From Sphingomonas naphthae (GTDB taxonomy: Bacteria > Pseudomonadota > Alphaproteobacteria > Sphingomonadales > Sphingomonadaceae): 64,000 bases of DNA. The stretch is taken from NCBI RefSeq assembly GCF_028607085.1, contig NZ_CP117411.1, positions 558,001 to 622,000 on the forward strand, read 5' to 3'. Below the pieces are notes generated by a model. The model did not search any database, was not told the origin of the DNA, and worked only from the letters and a program-made list of their open reading frames with translations. Shown in pieces: positions 18,185-27,049 of this stretch (the stretch's first letter is position 1; each line of letters opens with the position of its first letter). The position numbers were made by a program, and so were the translations under genes.

Positions 18185-18194
18185 GCCGTTCGCC

Positions 18195-19451
18195 CTACTT
18201 CGCGAAGAAGCGGGCGAGCGGCGGAAGGACGAGGCCGAGCAGGCGCTGGTCGCGGGTGACGAATTCGGCCGTCATCGGCATCCCGCTGTCCACGCCGTTG
18301 GGCGGGCCGTTGGACGAGGTCCAGCGGAAGCCGGTCGGCGTGGCGGCGCGCTCCAGTTCCACCACCACCTTGAACGGCGCGCCCTGTTCGGAAAGCTGGC
18401 GGACGAGCTGGTCGTTCTTCAGCACGCGCATCATGCCGGCGGTGCTGGCGGGCGAGGCGCCCACCTCCAGCACCGTGCCGACGATGAAGCCATATTCATT
18501 GGCCTTCACGCCCGATGGCGACACGTCGACCCGCATGCCCTTGCGGATTTCCTTGCCCTGCTCGGCCGGCACGAAGGCGATCGCGTGCAGCTTGCCCTCG
18601 TCATGCGCGCCGCCGCCGACGCTCTGTGCCAGCGAGGTGATCGGCGTGCCGATATCGACATATTCGCCGGCGCCGTAGCGCACCTCGGTGATGCGGCCCG
18701 AATAGGGGCTGCGGATTTCGCGATCGTTGAGCGCCTGCTGCTCCAGCGGCACGATCTCGGCCTGCAACCGGGCGATGTTCGATCGCACGCCCGCCAGTTC
18801 GCGCTGGCGCTGCACGTCCTGCACCTGCCCGTCGCTGGTGGAGAGCACGATCTCGTTGCGCGCGGCCGACAGCTGCTGGCGAATGCCCGACAGTTCGGAA
18901 TCGTTGCGCAGGATCGCATCCTTGGTGACATAGCCCTTGGCGGCGAGGCTCAGCAGCCCCTGACCGCGCTCGGCCAGCGCGCGCTCCTGCCCGGCGAGGA
19001 GCGCGATCCGCTCGCGCGCGGCCCGCACGCGCGAACTTGCTGCCGACCCCTGCGCATTGGCCAGCGCGCCGTTGAGCCCGATCAGCGACCGCTCGTGCGC
19101 CTCCGCCTCGGCCAGCTGGGCGCGGCGGATGGCGAGCTGACTGTCGAATTCGGGCTGCGCCTCGGTGGCGATCAGGTCGCCCTTGCGGACGATGTCGCCG
19201 GGGCTCACGTCCATCTGGATGATGCGGCCCCGGCTGGAGGTGGTGATCTCGACCAGCCCCTCCTCGTTCAGAAGGACGCCCTTCGCCTTGATCTTGAGCG
19301 GCACCTCGACCAGCGCGGCCCAGATCACCGCGCCGAACACCAGGAACGCCAGCGCCGCCAGCTGATACCAGCCCGCCGGCTTGGTGACCGCCATGGCCTG
19401 ATCGATCGGGTCCGGCCCGAGGCTCCGGGCCATCGCCTTTTCACGAAACAT
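18195..19451 (-). CDS. HlyD-family periplasmic adaptor of the secretion system
   Basis: 418 residues from ATG 19451, which has GGGGGG seven bases upstream; an in-frame ATG at 19469 would add six residues. One N-terminal membrane helix (LAALAFLVFGAVIWAALV) is followed by a biotinyl-lipoyl-like segment (VEITTSSRGRIIQMDVSPGD), a long helical hairpin (residues about 100-220) and the second lipoyl half (IRSPYSGRITEVRYGAGEYV). It bridges the inner-membrane ABC exporter to an outer-membrane channel. No TolC-type gene lies nearby; the OprM-like protein at 62-64 kb belongs to the RND operon. It is the first gene of the secretion operon. Confidence 0.88.
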   Translation of the reverse strand: MFREKAMARSLGPDPIDQAMAVTKPAGWYQLAALAFLVFGAVIWAALVEVPLKIKAKGVLLNEEGLVEITTSSRGRIIQMDVSPGDIVRKGDLIATEAQPEFDSQLAIRRAQLAEAEAHERSLIGLNGALANAQGSAASSRVRAARERIALLAGQERALAERGQGLLSLAAKGYVTKDAILRNDSELSGIRQQLSAARNEIVLSTSDGQVQDVQRQRELAGVRSNIARLQAEIVPLEQQALNDREIRSPYSGRITEVRYGAGEYVDIGTPITSLAQSVGGGAHDEGKLHAIAFVPAEQGKEIRKGMRVDVSPSGVKANEYGFIVGTVLEVGASPASTAGMMRVLKNDQLVRQLSEQGAPFKVVVELERAATPTGFRWTSSNGPPNGVDSGMPMTAEFVTRDQRLLGLVLPPLARFFAK

Positions 19452-19542
19452 CTGAACGCCCCCCGGCACACGAAGGCGCCGATGGAGACGCTATACCGCC
19501 GCCTGATAGCTGACAAGCAAACTGTCCAAGATGTTGCTGTTG

Positions 19543-19561
19543 CGAAATGATAATCATCATC
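19543..19561. promoter_or_regulatory. Fur-box-like site
   Basis: The 19 bases match the classical Fur consensus at 15 positions and contain the perfect palindrome ATGATAATCAT. The site lies 92 bases upstream of the hlyD-like start and 94 bases upstream of the divergent transglutaminase gene, so it could serve either. Iron control of the secretion operon is inferred. Confidence 0.45.
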
Positions 19562-19654
19562 CGGCATCGATGGCAAATGCCGCGTTCAAGCGCGGTCTCC
19601 ATGAAATCGTTGCGCCGAAGTGGATCGAACGGGCGCCCTCGCCGTTTCGCGGCC

Positions 19655-20431
19655 ATGAAAATTCGCATTCACACACAGCTCGATTACGAACTGTCGCACC
19701 CGACCGACATGCTCCTTCAGGTGGAAGCGGCAATGATCCCCGAACAGACTGTGGAGATGGCGCACATCAATGTGCCGGACGTTCTCCATTTCGCGCGGAT
19801 CGCGGCGCATGATGACATCGGCGAGCGCATCTGGGTGCGGGCGGAGCGACGGCTCTTGGTGGATTACCGGGCAGTCGTATCGATCGAGCGGCTGCTCGGC
19901 GACCTGACGAACCTGCCCGAGATACCACCGCATCAACTTCCGGGTGAGACGGTCCAATATATGATGCCGTCGCGCTTCTGTCAGTCTGATCAGTTCCAGA
20001 CCTTCGTGGATGCCGAGTTCGGCGAATTGCGCGGCGGGCAGCGTGTCGTGGCCATTCGCGATTGGGTCGCCGGTCACTTCTCCTATGTACCGGGCTCCAG
20101 CGCCGGCGATACCACTGCGCTGGAGACTTTCGTGAAACGCCAGGGCGTGTGTCGCGACTATGCCCATGTCGTCACGACGTTGGTGCGGGCATCGGGCATT
20201 CCGGCGCGCGTCGCGGCCGTTTACGCCTTGGGCGTCGAGCCGCAGGACTTTCATGCCGTGTCGGAGGTGTTCCTGGGCGGCGAATGGCACCTCGTTGATG
20301 CGACGGGCATGGCTGTGGAGGGCGGCATGGCCAAGATCGGCGTCGGCCGCGACGCGGCGGACGTGGCGTTCCTGAGCGCTTATGGTACGGTGAAGATGAA
20401 CGCCCAATCGGTACAGGTAGAGCCGGTCTGA
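19655..20431 (+). CDS. Transglutaminase-like cysteine protease-fold protein
   Basis: 258 residues. The transglutaminase core triad is visible: Cys in RQGVCRDYAHVVTTLVR, His in PQDFHAVSEVFLGG and Asp in WHLVDATG. An N-terminal beta domain (IRIHTQLDYELSHPTDMLLQVEA) precedes it, as in the bacterial COG1305 group. There is no signal peptide, so it is probably cytoplasmic. ATG 19655 was chosen because the N-terminal domain starts there; the open frame further upstream has no family resemblance. It is divergent from the secretion operon. Members of this group are often encoded beside peptide-ligating enzymes, which are absent here. Substrate unknown. Confidence 0.82.
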   Translation: MKIRIHTQLDYELSHPTDMLLQVEAAMIPEQTVEMAHINVPDVLHFARIAAHDDIGERIWVRAERRLLVDYRAVVSIERLLGDLTNLPEIPPHQLPGETVQYMMPSRFCQSDQFQTFVDAEFGELRGGQRVVAIRDWVAGHFSYVPGSSAGDTTALETFVKRQGVCRDYAHVVTTLVRASGIPARVAAVYALGVEPQDFHAVSEVFLGGEWHLVDATGMAVEGGMAKIGVGRDAADVAFLSAYGTVKMNAQSVQVEPV

Positions 20432-21333
20432 GCAGCCAGAGCGCCTGCTCCCGCTACGATCCTCATTCCCATCCTCGGCGATCAGCTCACCCACGATCTC
20501 GCGGCTCTCCGCGATGCTCCGCCAAGCGATGCCGTCGTCCTGATGATGGAGGTCGCCGACGAGACGACCTACGTCCGCCACCACAAGCGCAAGATCGCGC
20601 TGAACCTGGGCCTGCTGACCCCGCTCGAGGTCGCCGGGGCGGCCGCCCGCGCCTATCATGCAGGGGATGTGCCGCTCAACGCGGCGGAGGGCTTCATCCG
20701 CCAGATCATCGGCTGGCGCGAATATGTTCGCGGCTATTACTGGATGGAGATGCCGGATGTCGCGGCCGCCAACGCGCTCGGCGCGACGCGGCCGCTGCCC
20801 GAATTCTACTGGACCGGCGAGACCGACATGCTGTGCCTCGCCGAAGCGATCCGCAACACCCGCGACCATGGCTATGCCCATCATATCCAGCGGCTGATGG
20901 TGCTGGGCAATTTCGCCATGCTGGCAGGCGTCCGGCCGCAGGATGTCGCCGACTGGTTCCTGGTGGTCTACGCCGACGCCTATGAATGGGTGGAACTGCC
21001 CAACGTGATCGGCATGAGCCAGCATGCCGACGCCGGCCGCCTCGCCACAAAGCCCTATGCCGGCGGCGGCGCCTATATCGATCGCATGTCGGACCATTGC
21101 GGCCGATGTTGCTACGACGTGAAGCAGAAGGTCGGCCTCGATGCCGCCCGTTCAACGCCCTCTACTGGGATTTCCTCGCCCGTCACGAACGCCGCTTCCG
21201 CCGCAACCGCCGGATGGTGCACATGTATTCCAACTGGGATCGCATGAAGCCGGAGGTTCGCGACGCCTATCGCGCGAGCGCGGCGGCGTTTCTCGATACG
21301 CTCGAACCGGCGGCTGCGGGGTGGGCGAAGTAG
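20432..21333 (+). pseudogene. Decayed photolyase-related (FeS-BCP type) gene
   Basis: The remains of a cryptochrome/photolyase-related gene, normally about 500 residues. The N-terminal part (LIPILGDQLTHDLA, then VADETTYVRHHKRK) joins directly to the C-terminal FAD/FeS half (VPLNAAEGFIRQIIGWREYV, FYWTGETDM, YAHHIQRLMVLGNFAML, YEWVELPNVIGMSQHAD). About 270 central residues are missing. A one-base deletion near 21140 then shifts the frame: the ending FNALYWDFLARHERRF continues in another frame to the stop at 21333. No start codon exists between the upstream transglutaminase stop and the first recognisable residues. Three independent lesions make this a pseudogene. The intact enzyme would repair UV lesions in DNA. 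Confidence 0.85.
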
Positions 21334-21512
21334 CGGGGATGGCGCCGGGAGCTATTTCGCCCGACGTCGACCAGGTTGTCGGGCATCCGCGTGCGGGCCT
21401 GTTCCGGGCCAACCCTGGACAGGCCGCCGATCTCGCCGCTTTCTGGATTGGCTGGCTTTCGGCGGCCGCACGACCGCGCTACGATACACGCGAACCCACC
21501 GAACGGAAGCCG

Positions 21513-23009
21513 ATGAGCGAATTCAATATCATATCGACGGGCAATGTGGGGCTGGACGCCATCCTGAAGGGCGGCCTCCCCGCCAATCGCCTGTACCTGC
21601 TGGAAGGGGCGCCCGGATCGGGCAAGACGACCCTCGCCCTGGAATTCCTGCGCGAAGGGGTGCGGCTGGGGGAGCCGGTCCTCTACATCACCCTGTCGGA
21701 GACGCGCGACGAACTGCGCGTCGTCGCGGCCTCGCATGGCTGGACGCTCGACGGCTTCGACGTGTTCGAGCTGGATTCGGCCGATGGCGTGTTCGGCGAC
21801 GGGCGCGAGCAATCGATCATCCATCCGTGGGAGATGGAACTGGGCGAGACGATCAGGCTGATCCAGGACGAAGTCGAGCGGATCAAGCCGAGCAGGGTGG
21901 TATTCGACAGCCTTTCGGAGATGCGGCTTCTGGCGCAGGATCCGCTGCGCTACCGCCGGCAGGTGCTGGCGCTGAAGCAATTCTTCTCCGGCCGGGATTC
22001 GACCGTCGTGCTGGTGGACGACCAGACCGGATCGGCCGACGGGCGCGACGCCCATCTCCACAGCCTGTGCCATGGCGTCATCACGCTGGAACGGCTGACG
22101 CTCGATTTCGGCGCGGCGCGGCGGCGGATGCAGGTGCAGAAATTGCGCGGCATCGATTTTACCGCCGGCTTCCACGATCTGATGATCCGCAAGGGCGGCG
22201 TGGACATCTTCCCGCGCCTGATCGCCGCCGATCACCATGCGGACTATGCAGACGATATGGTTCAGAGCGGCGTGACCGCCGTGGACGAACTGCTCGCGGG
22301 CGGGCCGTTGCGCGGCACCAGCATCCTCGTCACCGGGCCGGCGGGATCGGGCAAGACGACGATCGCGCTGCAATATCTCTATGCCGCCTGCGAGCGCGGC
22401 GAACCCTCGACGATCTTCGAGTTCGACGAGCGGATAGGCACACTGATGAGCCGCGCCAAGGCTTTCGACCTGGATATCGCGCGCCATGTCGATGGCGGCT
22501 GCATGGTGATCCAGCAGATCGACCCGGCCGAAATCTCGCCCGGCGAATTCGCCGCGCGGGTGCGTCGCGAGGTCGAGGAACGCGGCGTGCGGATGATCGT
22601 GATCGACAGCCTCAACGGCTATATGGCGGCCATGCCGCAGGAACAGCAGTTGCTGCTCCAGATGCACGAACTGCTGTCCTACCTCAGCCAGCGCGGCGTG
22701 GTGACCTTCCTCATCAATCCGCAGCACGGGCTGGTCGGCAGCATGTCGACCAACCTCAACATCTCCTATGTCGCCGATGCGGTGATCCTGCTGCGCTTCT
22801 TCGAGGCGGGCGGGCGGGTGCGCAAGGCGATCTCGGTCATCAAGAATCGCGGCGGGATGCACGAGGATTCGATCCGCGAATTCCGCATCGATCGCGGCGG
22901 TATCCGCGTCGGCGACCCGCTCAAGGCATTCAAGGGCGTGCTGACCGGCACACCCGAATATGTCGGCTCGGAATCGCCGCTGATGGAAGATCGCGTCGGT
23001 GGGGCATAG
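21513..23009 (+). CDS. KaiC-family ATPase with two RecA-like domains
   Basis: 498 residues with the duplicated KaiC layout: domain 1 with Walker A GAPGSGKTT at residues 32-40 and domain 2 with GPAGSGKTT near residue 276. Both have Walker B-type strands (VVFDSL and IVIDSLNGY). The usual KaiC catalytic Glu pair appears only loosely, as SETRDE in domain 1 and FDER in domain 2. No KaiA or KaiB gene is nearby. The start has GGAAG just upstream. Its end overlaps the start of a hybrid histidine kinase by 11 bases, so the two are co-translated. Such KaiC-kinase pairs in proteobacteria are thought to signal stress or time-of-day information; no target is visible here. Confidence 0.88.
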   Translation: MSEFNIISTGNVGLDAILKGGLPANRLYLLEGAPGSGKTTLALEFLREGVRLGEPVLYITLSETRDELRVVAASHGWTLDGFDVFELDSADGVFGDGREQSIIHPWEMELGETIRLIQDEVERIKPSRVVFDSLSEMRLLAQDPLRYRRQVLALKQFFSGRDSTVVLVDDQTGSADGRDAHLHSLCHGVITLERLTLDFGAARRRMQVQKLRGIDFTAGFHDLMIRKGGVDIFPRLIAADHHADYADDMVQSGVTAVDELLAGGPLRGTSILVTGPAGSGKTTIALQYLYAACERGEPSTIFEFDERIGTLMSRAKAFDLDIARHVDGGCMVIQQIDPAEISPGEFAARVRREVEERGVRMIVIDSLNGYMAAMPQEQQLLLQMHELLSYLSQRGVVTFLINPQHGLVGSMSTNLNISYVADAVILLRFFEAGGRVRKAISVIKNRGGMHEDSIREFRIDRGGIRVGDPLKAFKGVLTGTPEYVGSESPLMEDRVGGA

Positions 23010-25221
23010 GTTCGCCGCCGAGGGCCATCGCGTCCTCGTCTGCGCGCCCTTCGGCCGCGACGCCGAAAGCGTGGCCGCGCTGCTGCGCAAGGAGCGCTAC
23101 GATGTCGATATCTGCCCGGATCCGACAGCGGTGGGCGCTGCGCTGGACGATCATATCGGCGCGGTGCTCATTACCGAGGAGGCGCTGACCGGCGATCTGG
23201 AGCCGCTGCGCGCGGCGCTGGCGGCGCAGCCCTCCTGGTCGGACGTGCCCTTCGTGCTGTTGAAGGCGCAGCGCTCGACGCGAAGCCCGGCAGGCACGCC
23301 GATCCCGACCCGGCTGATGGATCTCGTCACCAACACGGTGGTGCTGGAACGGCCGCTCGGCGTGGCGTCGCTCGTCAGCGCGATCGCGTCGGCGATGCGG
23401 GCACGCCAGCGCCAGTTCGAGATGCGCGACCGCATCGCCGAGCTGGCCGCGTCGGAGGCGGCGCTGCGCGAGGAAAGCCTGGCACTCGAAATCCTCAACC
23501 GCACCGGCGAGCGGGTCGCGGCCGAACTCGATCTCGATACGCTGGTACAGGCCGTGGTCGATGCCGGGCGCGAACTGACGGGGGCGCAGGCCGGGGCCTT
23601 CTTCTACAATCAGATCAACGATGCCGGCGAAAGCTACCAGCTCTACAGCCTGTCGGGCGTGCCGATCGCCGCGTTCGAGAACTTCCCCATGCCGCGCAAC
23701 ACGGCGGTGTTCGGCCCGACCTTCGCGGGCGAAGGCGCGGTTCGCTCGGGCGACATCACCAAGGACGCCCGTTACGGACGCAACGATCCGCATCAGGGGA
23801 TGCCGCACGGCCATCTGAAGGTCGTCAGCTATCTGGCGGTGCCCGTGGTGTCGCGCTCCGGCGAGGTGATCGGCGCCTTGTTCTTCGGCCATGCCGAGGC
23901 GGACCGGTTCGACGAACGATCCGAGCGGCTGGCGGTGGGGCTGGCCGCCCAGGCCGCCATCGCGATCGAGAATGCCCGGCTGATCCAGGCGGCGCAGCGC
24001 CTAAACCAGACGCTCGAACAGAAGGTCGCGGAGCGCACCGAGGCGCTCGAAACCGAAATGGCCAGCCGCGCGCGCGCCGAGGCGGCGCTGCGCCAATCGC
24101 AGAAGATGGAAGCGGTCGGCCAGCTTACCGGCGGCATCGCCCATGATTTCAACAATATGCTGACCGGCGTGATCGGCGGGCTCGATATCATCCGGCGCCG
24201 CATCGCGGGCGGCCGGATCGACGATATCGATCGTTTCATGGACGCCGCCTCGGCCTCCGCCCAGAGGGCCGCGGCGCTCACCGCGCGCCTGCTGGCCTTC
24301 TCGCGCCGCCAGTCGCTCGACGCGCGGCCGGTGGACGTGAACGCGCTGACGGCCTCGCTGGACGACCTGCTGGCCCGCACGATCCATGAGAATATCCAGC
24401 TGCGCATCGTCGCCGGCGATGGCGCGCCCCATGCGATCGTTGACGCCAACCAGCTGGAAAACGCGATCCTGAACCTCGCGATCAACGCGCGCGACGCGAT
24501 GCCGGAGGGCGGGCAGCTGACCGTCGAGGTGAGTGCCGTGGAGCTGGACGAGGCCTATGCCGCCGCCAAGCCCGACATCGTCGCCGGGCGCTATGTGGTG
24601 GTGGCGGTGTCCGATACCGGCGTCGGCATGTCGCCCGAGCTGATCGAAAAGGTGTTCGAGCCCTTCTTCACCACCAAGCCGATCGGGCAGGGCACCGGGC
24701 TCGGCCTGTCGATGGTCTATGGCTTCGTGCGCCAGTCGGGCGGGCAGGTGCGCATCCACAGCCGGCCGGGGCAAGGCACGTCGGTGAAACTGTATCTTCC
24801 GATGAGCGACAGCATCGCGGAATCCGTCGTGGATGCCTCCGTCGCGATCCAGGAGGGCCAAGGCCAGACGGTGCTGCTGGTTGAGGATGACGTCTCGGTG
24901 CGGTTGCTGGTGCGCGAAGTGCTGGCCGAGCTGCGCTACGACGTGATCGAAGCCGGGGACGCGGCCGAGGCCATTCCCCTGCTCCAGTCGGGGCGGCCGA
25001 TCGGCCTGATGGTGTCCGATGTTGGTCTGCCCGGCATGAATGGTCGCCAGTTGGCCGAGATCGCCCGCGAGCATCGGCCCGATCTGCCGATCCTGTTCGT
25101 GACGGGCTATGCCGAGAATGCGGCGATCCGCGCAGGCTTCCTTGGTACAAATATGGGCATGATAACCAAACCCTTTGCGCTAGATGCTCTGGCGTCCAAG
25201 ATTGATGAGATGATAATATAG
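22999..25221 (+). CDS. Hybrid histidine kinase with GAF and receiver domains
   Basis: 740 residues, starting with GTG at 22999 inside the end of the kaiC-like gene. Domains in order: a receiver-like N-terminus without a clear acceptor Asp (VLVCAPFGRDAESVAALLRK), a coiled coil, a GAF sensor (about 160-330), a second coiled coil, the dimerisation region with the phospho-acceptor His in GIAHDFNNML, the HATPase domain (NAILNLAINARDAMPEGG, DTGVGM, GTGLGLSMVYGF) and a C-terminal receiver with acceptor Asp in VSDVGLPGMNG. There is no membrane segment, so it is probably a cytosolic kinase reading a small ligand or the KaiC partner's state. Confidence 0.9.
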   Translation: MGHRFAAEGHRVLVCAPFGRDAESVAALLRKERYDVDICPDPTAVGAALDDHIGAVLITEEALTGDLEPLRAALAAQPSWSDVPFVLLKAQRSTRSPAGTPIPTRLMDLVTNTVVLERPLGVASLVSAIASAMRARQRQFEMRDRIAELAASEAALREESLALEILNRTGERVAAELDLDTLVQAVVDAGRELTGAQAGAFFYNQINDAGESYQLYSLSGVPIAAFENFPMPRNTAVFGPTFAGEGAVRSGDITKDARYGRNDPHQGMPHGHLKVVSYLAVPVVSRSGEVIGALFFGHAEADRFDERSERLAVGLAAQAAIAIENARLIQAAQRLNQTLEQKVAERTEALETEMASRARAEAALRQSQKMEAVGQLTGGIAHDFNNMLTGVIGGLDIIRRRIAGGRIDDIDRFMDAASASAQRAAALTARLLAFSRRQSLDARPVDVNALTASLDDLLARTIHENIQLRIVAGDGAPHAIVDANQLENAILNLAINARDAMPEGGQLTVEVSAVELDEAYAAAKPDIVAGRYVVVAVSDTGVGMSPELIEKVFEPFFTTKPIGQGTGLGLSMVYGFVRQSGGQVRIHSRPGQGTSVKLYLPMSDSIAESVVDASVAIQEGQGQTVLLVEDDVSVRLLVREVLAELRYDVIEAGDAAEAIPLLQSGRPIGLMVSDVGLPGMNGRQLAEIAREHRPDLPILFVTGYAENAAIRAGFLGTNMGMITKPFALDALASKIDEMII

Positions 25222-25757
25222 CGGCTTGTCGTAGTGCGCCTGATCGGACCTCCATTCGACGCGAACGCCGGAAGAGAAGAATTTTAGGGGCGGTTAAAGC
25301 CTGAAGGTAAGATGTTCTCCATCTTGGCGGCGTGACGTCTGCTGTGGAATATTCGGCTGACCAGCGCTTTGGGCTTGGGCGTGTCAGGCGCGATTTCGTC
25401 GGGAAGGCTCCCAGGCAAGTCATTCCCCGCAGCCTCCATAACTCAAACTCGGCCGCCTTCCTGAAACGTATCGCTGGCAACAAGCGGGTGGCGCAGCGCC
25501 GCTGCCGTGCGATGGTGTTGGGCCGGTAATTTGCAACTGGCTGAAAATACGGCGCATGCCGGCTGCGTTGCCCGAAATCGTAACCTGAAAGGTGGTCAGA
25601 CCGACAGTACGCCGGGCGCACCCTTCCCGACCCTCAATGCGAGTTGGAACTGAAGGATGCAAAGCCCCCGCGCATCATCAACCGACGGCTGCGTGATAAG
25701 TGGGGCATGCTTGCGCCGTCGTCAGGGCCGTGCGCCGATCAGGCGATTTCCGCAAAA
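25222..25757. other. Intergenic stretch before the island, no supported gene
   Basis: About 540 bases between the hybrid kinase and the left island boundary. Short ORFs are present on both strands but show no family resemblance, ribosome site or coding pattern that I trust. A degraded gene is possible, but nothing is recognisable. Confidence 0.5.
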
Positions 25758-25804
25758 GTGGAGCGGGTGAAGGGAATCGAACCCTCGTCGTAAGCTTGGG
25801 AAGC
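25758..25804. repeat. Left attachment site of the island (47-base direct repeat)
   Basis: Identical to 56008-56054 and oriented the same way. It contains the tRNA-Gly 3' half (CCA end, T-arm and part of the anticodon arm) but not the 5' half, so it is a displaced attachment copy and not a functional tRNA. Confidence 0.9.
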
Positions 25805-25899
25805 CTTGGCACGGTAGGATTTCTGCCGTTTTTGCTCATGAAACCTGTGAATCAAAGTGGGAACAGGGTAAGGACGTAACGCGAAAACCTGCGACTCTT

Positions 25900-25916
25900 A
25901 CCGCAGTTTTACCGCA
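25900..25916. repeat. 17-base repeat near the left end, possible integrase arm site
   Basis: ACCGCAGTTTTACCGCA, identical to 55952-55968 at the other end. On the opposite strand it holds two TGCGGT units. An 8-base ACTCTTAC overlaps its first two bases here, while its complement GTAAGAGT follows the right copy. These could be arm-type sites for the integrase or scars of an earlier element. Confidence 0.4.
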
Positions 25917-25934
25917 CCGGCATTTCCAAGCAAA

Positions 25935-26843
25935 TCATTGCCACAACGGCCGCCCCGCCCAACCGGTTGGGAAGCCCATCGCCGAGAGGCCGTTGGTCGG
26001 GTGGGTGCCCAGCAACTGCTTGAGCTCGATCATCCATTGCGACTGGGGATCGACCTGCTTGAGCAGATGCCGGATCAGGACCAGCGAGTTGTAGAGGCGC
26101 GCTGGACCGGGCGGCGGGGGTTCCAGCGTCGCAACCAGATCGGCCGGCTTCTGCGGCACCTTCATTCGGAGCAGGAAGCCGCGGTTCCACAGACGGCCAT
26201 GATGCGCGCAGCTGTTGCGGACGGTCGACAGATGCTTGAGCAGCGGCACCAACACCGTCTCGTGAAGCCCCAGAGGCTTGGCGATGGTGTTGCGGAGGGC
26301 GCGATCATCGAGCAGCGAGTACCAGCGGGAAAGCTGGCCGAAAGACATCATCTCGGCCACCATCCACACCGGCGGCATGGCGGGATCGTCATAGGTGTCG
26401 CGATAATGCGCGATATAGGTTTCGGGCGATGTCCCAACCTCGCGCGCCAGCCGCGACAGATTGTCATGGAACTGGCGGCGGTCGCTGTAGAGCGCCGCGT
26501 TCAGATAGCCGTGGGGACCGGCGTGATGGGCCAGTGCGTAGGCCCAGCTCCCCCGGATCGCGACCTCGATGCGCTCGATCGCGCTGAGCACATGCAGCCG
26601 CAGCTTGCGGTCGAAATCGTACAGCGCGGTGATCGTCTCGAAGGTGGTGCCGGGGACGAAGCGGGGACCGGCATGACCCTTGGGGTGTTCGAACGGCAAC
26701 CAATAGGCGCTGAGCCGATAATAACTGACGTGGCGCAGCCAATGCTCGGCGCGCGCGGGATCGGCGACCGTCATCCCCTCCGCCTGGAGGAGGGCGAGTT
26801 GCTGCGCGATGGTTAGGGCGGGCTTGCCGAAGGTGCGTGTCAC
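25935..26843 (-). CDS. Abi family protein (Abi_2, HEPN-like), predicted abortive-infection factor
   Basis: 302 residues from GTG at 26843. The sequence follows the AbiD/AbiF/Abi_2 pattern: an N-terminal helical part (TIAQQLALLQAEGM, WLRHVSYYRLSAYW, LYDFDRKLRLHVLSAIERIE) and a C-terminal HEPN-type signature RNSCAHHGRLWNR, an R-x4-H ribonuclease motif. Proteins of this family block phage growth, probably by cleaving RNA once infection is sensed. It is the first gene inside the left island boundary, transcribed leftward after the CBASS operon. A candidate terminator lies between the two. No antitoxin partner is visible next to it. Confidence 0.82.
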   Translation of the reverse strand: MTRTFGKPALTIAQQLALLQAEGMTVADPARAEHWLRHVSYYRLSAYWLPFEHPKGHAGPRFVPGTTFETITALYDFDRKLRLHVLSAIERIEVAIRGSWAYALAHHAGPHGYLNAALYSDRRQFHDNLSRLAREVGTSPETYIAHYRDTYDDPAMPPVWMVAEMMSFGQLSRWYSLLDDRALRNTIAKPLGLHETVLVPLLKHLSTVRNSCAHHGRLWNRGFLLRMKVPQKPADLVATLEPPPPGPARLYNSLVLIRHLLKQVDPQSQWMIELKQLLGTHPTNGLSAMGFPTGWAGRPLWQ

Positions 26844-26870
26844 GCCACCAGCCTAATGGAAACAGGCCCA

Positions 26871-26924
26871 GAATCAAAAGACCCGCCAAGTGTGCATATC
26901 CTTGCGGACAGAGGCCTGGCGGGT
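26871..26924 (-). terminator. Candidate terminator after the CBASS operon
   Basis: On the minus strand an 8-base stem (ACCCGCCA with TGGCGGGT, 26924-26917 and 26888-26881) is followed by CTTTTGATT. The 28-base loop is long, so the call is tentative. It lies between the E2-like gene and the abi gene. Confidence 0.3.
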
Positions 26925-27049
26925 TCGATTGACCGTTAGATAGGCGCGGGAATCCTACTTTTCAACTAATAAACGCGGCTTGTGCGGCGCTGTTGCGCTG
27001 GCCCCGTGGGAGAGATTGTAACGCGGTCTGAAGGCGCTCTCATTAGGGG

